Positions 46,540-58,955 are shown, counted from the stretch's first letter. The stretch is DNA of 64,000 bases from Cynocephalus volans (GCF_027409185.1 NC_084462.1:39380679-39444678), one strand, 5' to 3'. The notes: generated by a model not told the origin, from the letters alone. Made by a program: numbers and translations.

Positions 46540-46541
<2 letters not shown>
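45776..46541. other. Unassigned AT-rich DNA
   Basis: The piece 45800-45930 may be more L1 ORF2. 46260-46515 has an 81-codon frame with no domain. No gene supported. Confidence 0.4.

Positions 46542-46572
<31 letters not shown>
46542..46572. repeat. (AC)n microsatellite
   Basis: Fifteen uninterrupted AC units. Confidence 0.95.
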
Positions 46573-46574
<2 letters not shown>

Positions 46575-46619
46575 TAGCTAACTATGCCTATAGACAACCT
46601 AACCTATGGACATATATAT

Positions 46620-46985
46620 ATTTGGGGTATCCTCTATAAGAGAAGGCCGTTTTCTAGGTGGCTTAAACAAACAAACAGACAAACACATTTATTCCTCACA
46701 GTTCTGAAGGCTGAGAAGTTCAAGATAAAGACACTGGCAGATTTAGTGTCTGGTGAGGGTCTGCCTCCTGGTTTGCAGAGGGCCATTTCTCCCTGTATCC
46801 TCACATGGCAGAGAGAGAATCTCCTCCCCTTTGTTGCTTCTTATAAGGGCAATAATTTCATTCATAAGGACTCCACCTGCAGAACCTAATTGCCTTCAAA
46901 GGCTAAACCTCCAAATACCATCGCATTGGGGTCTAGGCTACAGTATATGGATTTTTGGGGGACACAAACACTCAGTCCATAGCAT
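46620..46985 (-). mobile_element. MaLR/MLT1-type LTR, antisense
   Basis: It contains 'cctcacagttctgaaggctg', 'cagagggccatttctccctg', 'cttataagggcaataatttc' and ends '..cactcagtccatagca', the antisense layout of an MLT1-type LTR. A partial copy also lies at 57468-57800. Confidence 0.8.
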
Positions 46986-46989
46986 AAGG

Positions 46990-47864
46990 TGATCCAAAGT
47001 CCCACCAGGAGGGAAGGAGAGGAAAGGACCATGCCCGCAGCATGCCAACCATTCAGTGCATTGCACTAGGGAAAAGAGATGGGTGGCTACTGAAGCCAGC
47101 ATAGCTCTGCAAGATTGGGAGAAGGTGCACAACCCTGAAACTTCTCTGCTAGAAAAATATGATACCTGGAAACACTCCTTTTAAAATGAAAGAGAGATAA
47201 AGAATTTCCCAGACAAACAAGAGCAGAGGGAATTCACCACTAGACCTACTTTATGAGAAATGCTAATGGGAGTTAATAGTTTTTTTAAAAAACAGAATGC
47301 TAAGCAGCAACACTAAATGAAAATTTTTATAGGAAAGTATAAAACTCACTGGTAAAGGTAAATGTACATACGAATATAGAGTATAGTAGTACAATAATGG
47401 TGGTGTGTAAATACTTTTGATTTTAGTGTAGAGATTAAGACACAAGCATTTAGAAAAACTACAAAAGTATGTTAATAGATATATAATATAAAATACATAA
47501 ATTGTGACAGCAATAGCACAAAGTGTGAGTGGGGAAAGAAGTAAAATTGTAGCATGTGTATGTGACTGAAGTTAAATCGTTATCAGCTTGAGTTTGACTG
47601 CTAATTGTAAGATATTTTATGTAAGCCTCATGTAACTACAAAGAAAATACCTATAGAAGACATGCTCAAGAAAAAGGAATTAAAACATATCACTACAAGA
47701 AAATTTCAATGAAACACAAAGGAAGACAGAAAAAGAGCAAAAGAGGAACAAAAGAACTAGAAGACTGACAGAGAAAACCTAAATGAATAAAACTAAAGCC
47801 TAAATGAGCTAAACTTCCCAATCAAAAGACAGAGTGGCTGAATGGATAGAAATCAGGACCCAAC
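46990..47864 (+). mobile_element. L1 relic, first part (upstream of and into ORF2)
   Basis: Phrases 'tttcccagacaaacaagagc', 'ataaaactcactggtaaagg' and 'atcaaaagacagagtggctg' follow the L1 order. It is broken exactly at 47864 by a MaLR LTR and resumes at 48287. Coding frames are destroyed. Confidence 0.85.
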
Positions 47865-48281
47865 TGCTATAGGTTAAATGTCCCCCAAAAGTTCTTGTGT
47901 TGTAAACTTGATCCCCATTATAACAGTGTTAAGAGGGTAGGAAATTTGATTATGGCATTTGGAAGGTGGGGCCTTTGAGAGATGATTAGACTATGAGGAC
48001 TGTACCCTCTGAATGGATTAATCAGTTGAATTAATGAGTTGTCATGGGCATGGACTGGTGGCTTTATAAAAAGCATATGATGGACCTCTTGCCATCTTCA
48101 CCATGTGATTCCCTGTGTTGCCACAGTACCCTGTAGAGAGTTCCCATCCAGCTTAACGCCCTCACCAATGTGTCCCTGGACTGTGGACTTCCTAGCTTCC
48201 AAAACTATAAGAAATAAATTTCATTTCCTTATTACCCAGTTTCAGGTATTCAGTTTTATGAACAGAAAACAGACTAATACA
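47865..48281 (+). mobile_element. MaLR LTR inserted in the L1
   Basis: 417 bp from TGCTATAGGTTAAATG to ..AGACTAATACA. Flanking 5-mers are CCAAC (47860-47864) and GCAAC (48282-48286), a 4/5 target duplication. L1 sequence is continuous across the join. Confidence 0.92.
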
Positions 48282-48286
48282 GCAAC

Positions 48287-49288
48287 TATATGCTGTCTAC
48301 AAGAGACTCACTTAAATTTGAAGACACACATAGGCTGAAAAGGAAGGGATGGAAAAAGATATTCCATGCAAATGGTAATCAAAAGAAAGCAGGGGTGACT
48401 AAATTTTGTCTATACACCAGACAAAACAGAACTTAAGTCAAACACTACCACGAGAGAAAGGAGAATATTATATAATGGAAAAATGCACAATTCATAAGGA
48501 AATATAGTAATTATAAATAAATAAATACATATAGCAATTATAAATACAAAACACTTAAATATATAAACCAAACACTGACAAGAGTGAAAGAATAGACAAA
48601 CAAAATTTACAAACCTTTAAGTAGACTAAGAAAAAAAGGGAAACAAATGAATAAAATTAGAAATGAAAGAGATGTTACAACTGATGCTACAGAAACAAAA
48701 AAGATCACAGAGACTTCTATAAGCAATTGTATTACAACAAATTGGATACGATAGAAATGTACATATTTTCTAGAAAAATGCAACCTGCCAAGACTGCAAC
48801 AAGAAAAAATTTAAAAAGCTTAAAAGACCAATAAAAAGTAAGGGCATTAAATCAGTAATAAAAAACCTCCCAACAAAAAATGTCCAGGACCAGATAGCTT
48901 CACTTGTGCACTTTACTAAATATTTTAGGAGAATTTATGTCAATCCTTCTCAAACTCTTACAAGAATCTGAAGAGGAGAGAATACTTCCAAACTCATTTT
49001 ATAAGGCCAGCCTCACCCTGATACCAAAGCCAGACCAAAACACTATAAGAAAATAAAACTATAGTCCAATATCCTTGATGAAAATAGATGCAAAAACCCT
49101 TAACAATATCTTAGCAAAACAAGTTCAACACCACAGTAAAAGGATCATTCACAATGACCAAGTGGGATTTTTTCCTGGGATGCAAAGGTAATTCAACACA
49201 TATAAATCAATTAATGTGACAAGCTACATTAACAGAAAGAGGGATAAGAATCACATGATCATCTTCATAGATGCAGAAAAAGAATTTG
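48287..49288 (+). mobile_element. L1 ORF2 relic, second part
   Basis: From 'tgtctacaagagactcactt' through 'caatccttctcaaactctta' and 'ttgatgaaaatagatgcaaa' to 'gatgcagaaaaagaatttg'. Stops in all frames. Interrupted at 49289 by an antisense L1 end. Confidence 0.92.
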
Positions 49289-49481
49289 TTTTTTTGTTGT
49301 TGTTTTTGTTTTTTTAAATTTTTATTGAATCAAAATTGATTACACATATTTTGGGGGTTCAACATTGAGATATGTTGATCAAATCAATATTATTAGCATA
49401 TATATATTGTTACAAATCATAATTATTCTTTATGCACCTTGTCCAATCTCTCTCCATCCTTGTCTCCCTCCCCCCTACCCC
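49289..49481 (-). mobile_element. Short 5'-truncated L1 insertion, antisense
   Basis: It starts with T-runs (the poly(A) on the opposite strand), continues 'tttttattgaatcaaaattg' and stops after about 193 bp. Target duplications at 49273-49288 and 49482-49497 (16 bp, core AAAAGAATTTG) differ at one base. It resembles the 3' end at 9538, so it is the same broad L1 lineage but younger than its host L1. Confidence 0.92.
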
Positions 49482-49497
49482 GCAGGAAAAGAATTTG

Positions 49498-50279
49498 ACA
49501 ATAATCAATACCTTTCATAATTAAAAATAAGTAAATAAATAAAACCTCTTAACAGACTGGGTATAGAATGAATTTAACTCAACGTACTAAAGCCATATGT
49601 GAAAATCCCCGAGCTAATATCATACTCAATGGTAAAAAACTAAAAGATTTTTTCTCTATTACCAGAAACAAGGCAAGGATGCTCATTTTTACTACTTTCA
49701 TTCAATGTGCTGTTGGAAATTTTAGCCAGAGCAATTAGGAAGGAAAAAAGAAACAAATGGTATTTAAATCAGAAAGGAGAAGTAAAATGATCTCTGTTTG
49801 CAGATGATATGATCTTATATGTAGAAAACTCTAAAAACTTCATAAAAACACTGTTGGAAATAATAAACAAATTAAATAAAGTCACAGCATACAAAACCAA
49901 CATACAAAAATCAGTGGTATTTCTATGTATCGACAATGAACTATTCAAAAAGGAAATTTTTTAAAAATCCCATTCACAATAGCATCACAGATAATAAAAC
50001 ACTTATGAATAAACTTAACCAAGGAAGTGAAAGACTTGTGCATGAGAACTACAAAACGTTGATGAAAGAAATGAAGGTATACACAAATACATGAAAAAAC
50101 ATTCCATGTGTATGAATCGAAAGATTTAATATTGTTAAAATGTCCATCCTAGCCAAACAGATCTATAGTTTTCAGTGCTATCCCCATCAAAAATCTCAAT
50201 AGCATTATTTTACAGTATAGGAAAAATAATCCTAAAATTTTTATGAAACAACTAAGTAGCCAAAGCAAACTTGAGAAAT

Positions 50280-50311
<32 letters not shown>

Positions 50312-51785
50312 ATTGTTACTATTCATCACACTTCCTGATTTGAAAGCACTGTGTATTACAAAGCAACAATAATTAAAACAGTTCGGTGCTGGCATAAAAA
50401 CAGACACATAAAGCCAGTGAAATAGAACAGGAATCCCCGAAGTCAATTCAAACATACGTGTATTCTTGATCTTTGACAGGGTGCCAAGAATACAAAATAG
50501 GGAAAGAATCGTCTCTTCAAAGAAATGGGTTGGGGAAATTAGATATCCACATTCAAAAGAAGAAAAATGGGCCTAATCTTACACCAGGTACAAAATCAAC
50601 ACAAAATTGATTAATGACTTAAATGTAAGATGTGAAACTGGCAAAGTCCTAGAAGAAAAACACAGGGGAAAAGCTTCTTGATGTTGGTCTTGGCAATGAT
50701 CTCCTGGACTTGTCACTAAAAGCACAGGCAACAAAAGCAAAAATGGACAAGTGGAACTACACCAAACTAAAAATCATCAGCAGTGCAAAGGAAGCAATTG
50801 ACAAAATGACAAGGGAGAAAACATTCGCAAACCATTTATTTGATAAGGGGTTAATCTACAAAATATATAAAAAACATAGACAATTTAATAGCAAACCAAC
50901 CAACCAACAAAACAAAAACAACAGCAACAAAACCTCAACCCAAATAACCTGATTAAAAAATGGACAGAGGAACTGAATAGATCCTTCTCCAAAGAAGACA
51001 TACAAATGACCACCAGGGATATGAAAAGGTGCTCAACATCACTAATCATCAGAAAAATGCAAATTAAAGCCACAGTGAGATTTCACCTCACACCTGTCAG
51101 GATGGTTATAATCAAAAAACAAAAGATAACAAGTGTTGGATTTGGCTAGAATATGGAGAAATGGGAACCCCTGTATGCTGTGGGTGGGAATGTGAAATGG
51201 TGTAGTTCCTATGAAAAACAGTATGGGGGTTCCTCAAAAATTTAAAAATAGAACTACCATGTGATCTGGCAATCACATTTCTGAGTATACATCCAAATTA
51301 ATTGAAATTAAGATCAGGAAAAGGCATTTACACTCCAGTGTTCACTGCAGTATTATTCACAATAGCCAGGTATAGAAATGACCTAAATATCCATCAACAC
51401 ATGAAAAGATAAAAAAAAATGTGGTGTATGCATACAATGGAATACTGTTTAGCCCTTAAAAAGAAGGAAATCCTGCCATATGTGACAACACTGATAAACC
51501 CAGTGGACTTATGGTATGTAAAATAAGTTAGTCACAGGAAAAGTACTGCATTACTCTATTTATATGACGTATCTAACATGGTCAAACCTACAGAAGTGGA
51601 GAGTAAAATGGTGGTTGTTAGAGGCTGAGGAGAAGGGGAAATGGGGAGTTTTCAAAGCTTATAACGTTTTAGTTATGTGAGATGAACAAATTCTAGAGAT
51701 CTGCCATAGAACATAGTGCCTATCATTAGCAATATTGTACTGTGCACTTAAAAATATTTTAAGAGGGTAGATTTTATGTTAAGTA
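49498..51785 (+). mobile_element. L1 ORF2 relic and 3' UTR, third part
   Basis: Continues 'actcaacgtactaaagccat', 'tgctgttggaaattttagcc', 'ggatatgaaaaggtgctcaa' and 'cacaatagccaggtatagaa', then a 3' UTR with 'tgcacttaaaaatattttaa'. An (AAC)n run at 50281-50311 lies inside. Total host L1 length with insertions is about 4.8 kb. Noncoding. Confidence 0.9.
50281..50311. repeat. (AAC)n microsatellite inside L1
   Basis: About ten uninterrupted ACA/AAC units. Confidence 0.95.
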
Positions 51786-52106
51786 TTCTTCACACACACA
51801 CAGTCACACTTACACATGCACAACAGAAGCAAACAAAACGAAATACAAATCAAAACAAAACTTTGAAGGTGCATGAAAAAACATTTATATATATATATAT
51901 GTGCACACACAAATATAAATAAATATATGTTTATGTATAATAAATATATTTGTATATACACAAATATGTTTATATATAATAAATTATATTCATATACACA
52001 AATATATTGTATTTAAATATGTTTATATATAATAAATTTATACATACATGAATATATTTTATTTATATATAATGTATTTATATATACACAAATACACACA
52101 CACACA

Positions 52107-52163
<57 letters not shown>

Positions 52164-52170
52164 GACACAT
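51786..52170. repeat. AT-rich and compound (CA)n(CT)n(TA)n repeat
   Basis: 52093-52164 is a compound run of CA, then CT, then TA dinucleotides. The preceding 200 bp are irregular TATA/AAATA repeats with a periodic 'tatataataaat' element. Confidence 0.9.
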
Positions 52171-52179
52171 GCACACATA

Positions 52180-53090
52180 CATCAACAGTGATATACCACT
52201 AAACACCTATTAAAATGACCGAAATTCATCACACCAACAATGCCAAATACTGGTGAGGATATCAAGCAACAGGAGCTCCCATTCGTTTCTGGTGGGAATG
52301 CAAAATAGCATAGCCACTTTGGAAGACAGTTTGGTGGTTTCTTATAAAACTAAACTTACTCTTATTATACTCTTACCAGCAATTGCAACTCTGAAGGAGT
52401 TAAAAACTTATTTCCATGCAAAAATCTTCATGGAAACACTAATGTTTATAAATGCTTTATTCATAATTGCTCAAACATGGAAGCAATCAAGATGTGTTTT
52501 TTGATGGGGAATAGATAAATAAACTGTGGTACAGAAGACTATTATTCAGTGCTATCAGGAAATAAAATATCAAGCTATTAAAAGGCATGGAGGAATCTTA
52601 AATGTATATTATTAAGTGAAAGAAGTCAATCTAAAAAGGCTACATATTGTATCATTACAACCATATGACATTCTGGAAAAGGGAAAACTATGAAGATAGT
52701 AAAAAAAAATCAGTAGTCACCAGGGGCTGGAGAGAGAGAGGGATTAAGAGGCAGAGCACAGTGGATTTTAGGGAAGTGAATTTATATCTGTATGATACTG
52801 TCATGGTGCATATATAACATTATACATGAGTCCAGACCCACACAATGTACAACACCAAGAGTGAACCTTAATCCTAATGTAAGCTATGAACTGTGGGTGA
52901 TGATGATGTGTCAATGTAGATTCACTGATTCTACAAATGTACTACTCTGTTGGGAAACGTCAATAATGTGAGAGGCTATGCATGCATGGGGTCAGGGGAT
53001 ATATGGGAAAACTCTGTACCTTCCACTCAGTTTTGCTACATGAGAACTTTGCACATAAGTTTTCTCACTTCTAAAAAGAAAATAATATAA
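52180..53090 (+). mobile_element. Older L1 3' end
   Basis: Typical L1 ORF2 end and 3' UTR: 'aatactggtgaggatatcaa', 'tctggtgggaatgcaaaata', 'atggaggaatcttaaatgta', 'gtcaccaggggctggagaga' and 'ggtgatgatgatgtgtcaat'. It is from a different and older L1 subfamily than 46990-51785. Confidence 0.85.
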
Positions 53091-53099
53091 TTATCCATG

Positions 53100-53220
53100 A
53101 GTCAATTACTATATTACATTATGAGTCAATTGTGGGCAATAAATGAGGTAATTTCTGCAAAATAAGTAACATAATGCCTGTCTCATCATAGGCACTCAGT
53201 AAAAATACAGGTGATTATAT
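53100..53220 (+). mobile_element. MIR fragment
   Basis: 'aataaatgaggtaatttctg', 'taatgcctgtctcatcatag' and 'gcactcagtaaaaata' fit the 3' half of a MIR. Confidence 0.6.
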
Positions 53221-53686
53221 TGATGATGAAAATAAAAATAATAATAATCATAATCATTATTTATTTGTGTAGAACAGTGGTGTAAAGTTGGATGCCCAAG
53301 GTTTCATTCAATAAAAAGACAAGCATTATTTGCCTTTACAATGTTCTAAAGGCAAGTGAGATAAGCTTCTAAACTTTAAAAACAGTAAAGTTTTAAATTA
53401 AAAAAATGTAACTTTTAGTTTCCTGTAAAAATCAAAAACTGGCACTCCTGAGCCTAAATCCTCATATAGAAAACAACTAACTGACAGCAGCTGAGAAAAT
53501 TTTAGACTTGGACGTATCCTTTATAGTCCTCACCAGCCATATTACTCAGTTACTTTCCTGGATCTGGTTGGCATTTACTTTTTCTATCCCACTAGCATTT
53601 TGCAATTTACAAAGAGTAATCAAACCATTGACTATATTAAGCATGTCTTTTTATTCCAACCTTTTGTTATCTGGGGCCTTACTGAC

Positions 53687-54010
53687 TGTGGGGAGTTGCC
53701 CCACGTAAGGCTAACCAATTTTGAGAGATAGCATAAGATTCCTTTTGAGCATGTTTTTTGTATGCAGACTAACCAATCCAGAGCATGCCTAGCCTGCCTT
53801 GTCATTTCCCTCCTGCAGAAGCCGCAATCAAGTCTCCTCCCAACACTTCCTTCCCATGGCTTCTGCCTCCCGACCGACGTTGGTGATGCCCTGTGTGGCC
53901 CTTTCTTCCTCCTTTTGGGAACTGTGAGTAACAGACTCTCTTTTCAGTGGCAGTCATTTCTTCATCTGTTGGCCTCACCACATCTGAATGATACTAAAGT
54001 CTACATCCAC
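53687..54010 (+). mobile_element. ERV LTR-like segment
   Basis: It opens TGTGGGGAGTTGCCCCACG and has LTR-like composition: 'agactaaccaatccagagca', a 'ttctgcctcccgaccgacgt' stretch and a polypyrimidine part with 'gggaactgtgagtaacagac'. The right boundary is unclear. The ERV pol fragment downstream on the same strand supports an ERV here. Confidence 0.5.
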
Positions 54011-55026
54011 CTGGGAAGGTGCTGCCACTCACAGGCATGCTTGTGCCTGACACAATGCTTTTTGTGCATGTTCCAAGAGGCTGTGGATTCAAATCCTCAT
54101 TTCAGAGCTAGAAAGCTGAGTCCTTCTGAATTCTGGTCTGAGCTCTGTTACTTTCCTAGATTATGAGATGACAATACCAGGGTCACCAGTGGCACCCTCT
54201 CTTCTCCCTTTTTTTTTTTTTCTTTTTCTTTCTTTTTTTCTTTTTTTAACTCACTAGCTAAGTTTATGAATGGCTCCTCCAAAGACAACCAAGTGTGACT
54301 TCCCTCCAATTGCCATGGGATGGCTGGATCAGTCAACCAGGCAGTAGAGATAAGCAGTGAGGCAAATTGAGTTGCTATTTTTCTGTACATTTCACCCTGC
54401 CCTGCTGAGTAAAGGGAGGGTGCTCTTTTAGGTGCTCATGAGTTGCAAGCCACACATGAGTTCCATGTTAGTGCACCCACCTCAGGGACCAAGGCACCCC
54501 ACAAAAGGTGCTGTTCTGGATGTCACCCTGCGTTATTGCTTGCTTTCTTGTGGTTGCAATTTGTCTCTCAGGGCAGAGGGAGGGATATAAGGGATCCCAT
54601 CCTTGGAGACTCGTGGCTCAATGTTTAATGAAAAGGGGAAAAGGAAAGGAACATTTGGTGTCAGCTCCCTCCAAACCTTCATGAAAGGTGGTCCAATTAA
54701 TAAAAAAAATTGCACAACACCTAAGCAATGCTCACGGGCTCTTTTAAGTACAGCGGCTGATCAGCATACAAAGGGTCTTATACTCAAAACAAAGAATTTG
54801 AAAGAAAACCAAGGCCACTGTATTTTCCCCAGCTCTCCCTCTGAGATTGATTGGGGCATTCAAGAAAGGGAGGGTATGCTCACAGCAGAAGCCTCTCAGA
54901 CTGTGAGGAGTTTATGGGGCCAACACCCATAGGATAGAAAAGGGTGGGAATCAGGGACAGACAGGAAGCCAAAAAAAGGGGATGGGGAATTTTACCCACC
55001 TAGAAATACAAGCCATTCTTACAGAT

Positions 55027-55065
<39 letters not shown>

Positions 55066-56045
55066 AGGAATAAAGGAAGAAAGGCAGGCAGTCAGAGGGC
55101 TACTCCAACTGTGGACTGGGTGGTCCCAGGCAGCGGCTGCTGTCTAGAGGTGACCATCAAGACCCTTCCACTGCCTCTCTTTCCTCCTGTCGGCCAGAGA
55201 CAAAAGCTGAAACCCATGATTTAAATGGTTAAAAGCTAAACCAAGAGAGAAAAACAGATAACAAAACAGAAAAAGAAACAAAAAATCTCTCTAGATACAG
55301 GGGGAGAAAATAAAACATAAATATCTTTTACATGAATCAATAATATTTTATATATCTAACATATTTATAAAATACATGGTAAATAAATTTTATGTGTATA
55401 AAAAGTTAAATTAAAACAAAGTTCCATAATTTGTCCAGATGGTGAATGTAAAATTTACATATTAAAAATTTATATTATAAAGTATATGTATATAAAATTT
55501 TATATGCTAAAATAACGTATGTACTAAATAGATTAAAAAGAGCACTGATTGGCTTTTGTGCCTTATAACATAAGCTCTACATTAACTTTAAGCATTTACT
55601 AAAATGCACCAACTGACAAAGCTTCAGGGACTTAATCAATAATGGGGCTCATATTAGAGTTATACCTGGGAATCCCACTTCATTTAAACAGTGTGCCCCC
55701 AATAATCTTAGGAAAGTAACTAAATATAAAATGGAGGAAAATAGGGATGCCTCACTTTAACTGTATCCTTGACTAAATTTCCCATAATCGTAGTAACCAC
55801 TGCCCTAAAATATTCCATAGTGAGCATAGGTGCTCCAAAACAAAGAATAACAAGTCAAAATTAAATTTAGTATTTGGCATTTAAAAACTGGATTATAAAA
55901 CAGAAACCAAAGAAACTCCAGTTAAAATAGCACATCATCATTAAATGGACGTGGTATATACAAGACTGGGTCTGAGCAGGCCTTGAAGGCACAAGTAAGT
56001 TATATAAACAAGCTTCCCAAATGCCCATGGTTTCGACTCCTGCCA
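54011..56045. other. Mostly unassigned; possible ERV internal DNA, A31 tract
   Basis: It contains T-rich runs (about 54208-54247), a 31-nt poly(A) at 55033-55063, and AT-rich DNA at 55240-55560. The 54390-55020 part has several overlapping plus-strand frames (up to 109 codons) that could be gag-like remains of the ERV, but I cannot confirm any domain. Confidence 0.4.
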
Positions 56046-56049
56046 CATG

Positions 56050-56640
56050 CCTTCTATTTTTCAAGCTGCAATAGTGGTCTCACGGGGAGTGTCCTACCAT
56101 CAGCAGACAGAGGAAGAGAGACCCAGGCCTGATTTATAGATGGCTCTGCATGATATGCAGGCACATCCCAAAGTGGACACCTGCAGCACCACAGCCCCTT
56201 TCTGGGACATCCCTGGACACAGGAGAAGGGAAATTTTCCCAATGGGCTTAAGTTTGGGCAGTGCACCTGGTTGTTCATTTTTGGTTGGGATAGATGGCCA
56301 GACATGTCATTACATGCTGATTCTTGGGCTACAGCCAGTGGTTTGCCTGGATGGTCAGGGACTTGAGAGAAACATGATTGGAAAATTGGTGACAAAATTT
56401 TGGGAAGAGGTATGTGAATAGACCTCTCTGAATGGGTGAAAAATGTAAAGATTCTTGTGTCCCATTTGAATGTTCACCAAATGGTGACCTCAGCAGAAGA
56501 GGACTTTAATAATGAAGTAATCTCTTTCCCCAGCCAATCCTGTCTTTGCCCAAATGGCTCATGAACAAAGTGACCCAGTGGCTTGGAAGAAAGTTGTACT
56601 TGGACTCTTGTACTTCCACTCACCATGACTGACTGGATAT
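56050..56640 (+). mobile_element. ERV pol relic (RNase H to integrase N-terminus)
   Basis: In plus-strand reading, conserved ERV-type residues appear in order across frameshifts. The stretch 56310-56400 encodes a Gly-Leu-x-Gly-Trp-like RNase H region, 56425-56480 a 'LSEWVKNVKILVSHL' stretch, and the following bases the zinc-binding start of integrase. Stops are frequent. This is a fragment of a class I ERV, non-functional. The opposite-strand ERV at 19735-25490 may belong to a related group. Confidence 0.75.
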
Positions 56641-56897
56641 AGCTACTGTTTAGTGCCCAATCTGTCAACAGTAGAGACCAATACCGAGTCCCTGATATGG
56701 CACCGAATCCTTGGGTGGTCGGCTATTTTTTCAGTGGCAGGAAGTGGCAGTACAGACCTAGGACCCCAGACAGCAGGGTCCCCCTCATGGCTGGGGGCTT
56801 TCTTCCCCTCTGGTTGGTGGACTGGGCACCCAGCGGGAGATCTGTGTGTTCTCTGCACTCTCTGGGACAGGGTCATCCTTGGGTTTTTGTCTTAAAG

Positions 56898-56995
56898 CAT
56901 GGACATGGAGGTCCTGGAGACCCTGGTGGCCGAGGAGCCAGAGGCCATCCTAGCCAAGTATGAGCAGGTACAGGCCAGGCTGCCTTGTGACAAAG
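56898..56995 (+). other. Exon-like open segment
   Basis: An ATG at 56899 opens a frame reading MDMEVLETLVAEEPEAILAK. It is preceded by a pyrimidine-rich 'gggtttttgtcttaaag' and followed by two splice-donor-like sites (CAG|GTACAG after 56967; AAAG|GTGGGT after 56995). The acidic, helix-like composition looks protein-coding. I do not recognise the family, and no convincing next exon could be joined. It may be a pseudogene exon. Confidence 0.35.
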
Positions 56996-58100
56996 GTGGG
57001 TCCACACCTCTCACACTGTGCCCACAATCAGAGAGCCCTGAGCTCCCTCAGGATGCAGTGGAGGCAAGGGCCGGCCCTCCCCGCTGCCCTCTTATTCCCC
57101 CCCCCTCCACGTTTCAGACCTCTCTGGGCTGCAGGGATGCCAAGCATGGTCCCCAATGTCACCCTCGGAAGAGGACAACTTGAACAACTGCAGAATCACA
57201 GATCAGCTTGGGTTTCTGCAGCGAGTCCTCCCCAGCCCTGTCTCATCTCAGGAATGGTCCTGCCTCATCTTTCCCTCTGGCCCCCTAAGGGCCCCCTGAT
57301 ATGCACAGGTGCCCTCAGCGCATCTGTGGGAGGGAGCTGAGGCTCACCCTGGGAGCAGCGGGGGCCCCTCCCTCCTGAGTCTGCCTCAGGCAGAGGGGGC
57401 CCCAAGCCCCAGCCATCTCCCCCACTGTGGGCTGTGGTGCACAGGGGGCCCTCTCTTGGTCCTTTTTTGCTGCTGTTACAAAATAGGTAAGATGGGGGAA
57501 TTTACAAAGTTGATAAATGTGTCTCTCACCATTCTGGAGGCTGGAGTCCAAGGCCAACGTGCCAGCAGGTTCGGGACTGGGGAGGCCTGGACTCTGCTTC
57601 CATGTGCACCTGCTGCTGGGTCCTCACCTGGCAAGAGGCAGGAGCAGGAGGCTACAAGGCACTCCATGCTCCTGCTCTACAAAGAATCTGATCCTCCATG
57701 AGGCCAGGGCCCAGGCCCTCATCGTGGCTCCAAGGACCCCACCCCCAATGCCACTCCCTTAGGGTTTACGTTCAAACAAAGGCATTAGGAGAAACACATA
57801 AGATGAAAACACAGCTGCCCTCATGTGAGGGGGCAGGTGGGTTAGGTCTCAGAGAAGACCCCTGAGTTCTGAGTGTAGGCCAAGCAGCTCCTGCGATGAT
57901 AACTCGAGGCAGGAGCCTAGAGCCCCCAACCCATGTGGGGCTGTCCCAGGAGCAGCCTGGGTGTCCCCACAGCTCCCTCATCTCAGTCTGCAAACTCCCC
58001 TGCTTGGGGTCAGTTGCCTAGAGGGGTGTACTCAGAGTCAGACCAGGGGCCCTTGCGGCACCATGAGGACTCCAGGGATATCCCTCCAGGGGCCCAACCT
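56996..58100. other. GC-rich, unassigned DNA
   Basis: Part of the GC-rich block. Frames of 70-130 codons exist on both strands but overlap heavily and have no recognisable domain, as expected from stop-codon-poor GC-rich DNA. The MLT1-type LTR at 57468-57800 lies within. Confidence 0.45.
57468..57800 (-). mobile_element. MLT1-type LTR, antisense
   Basis: 'attctggaggctggagtcca', 'ggccaacgtgccagcaggtt' and 'tgctgctgggtcctcacctg' follow the antisense MLT1-type layout of 46620-46985. The far end is diverged. Confidence 0.65.
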
Positions 58101-58339
58101 CCTGAGAGATGGGCTCTGTGGACAATCTAACCAAGTCTGCTTTGCTTTCAGCAAAACCTGAGGAGCACCCCCGTGAGCCCCTAGGCCTGCAGCATGTGTC
58201 TCAGGCACCCAGGCTTCTCCGCAAATGTCTGAGCAGCACAAAACTCTGTAAAGTGGACAAGGTGGTCCTCCTTGGCCTGCCTGACTCACAGGAGCAGCAC
58301 TGGGGGGCAGCTCCCCACCACGGGTGACTGGCCTTCCTG

Positions 58340-58955
58340 TATCCTCCCCTGTCAAGACCATCTCTGAGGAGGTGGACTGGAGTGATGAGGGTCTCTGCAG
58401 GCCTCTGTCTGGGGACCTCAGAGTCTCTAGGTTCAGTCTGTGTGTCCATGACCAACACAGATCAGGACATACTATATGTCTCCCTAAACAAAATGCTTTC
58501 CAAAAACTCTCTGTGCACCTCAAGGCTGCAGACTGCTGGACCCAGACGTTGGCTTCAAGCAGGAACTCAGGGCTGCTGTTCACTCAGCATCTTCCAAGGC
58601 CACCCCAAGGACTAAGAGATATGCCCAGCACTGCACACCCACAGGGCTTGACATCCATGGGTGACTAAACGTCCAGGATTCTTCCCCCTGGAGACCATCT
58701 GTGAGTAGGAGGAGTGTGGTGATGAAGGGGCTTCTCCAAGTCTCTCTCTGGGCCCACAGAGTCTCTGGGTCTGGCCTCCCTGTCCCTGAATCAGGACAGC
58801 TCAGGGGAGGTTTGCCAGCTATCATGATGGACGTCTCTCTCAAACCTTGAGGTGCCCCTCAAAGCTGCAGGTGGTGGTCCCCCAGGCTTAGGCTTCAAGG
58901 AAAAATTCTGGGCTCCTGTCATTTCAAAATCTGCCCTGGACATCCTTAGGGCCAA
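58340..58955. repeat. Diverged tandem duplication of about 350 bp
   Basis: Copy 1 is about 58340-58610 and copy 2 about 58690-58955. Aligned phrases include 'gaccatctctgaggaggtgg' with 'gaccatctgtgagtaggagg', 'ggacctcagagtctctaggt' with 'gcccacagagtctctgggtc', and 'aactcagggctgctgttcac' with 'attctgggctcctgtcattt'. Identity is roughly 65-70% by eye. One copy has an open frame (58324-58668) and the other is interrupted. Confidence 0.75.
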
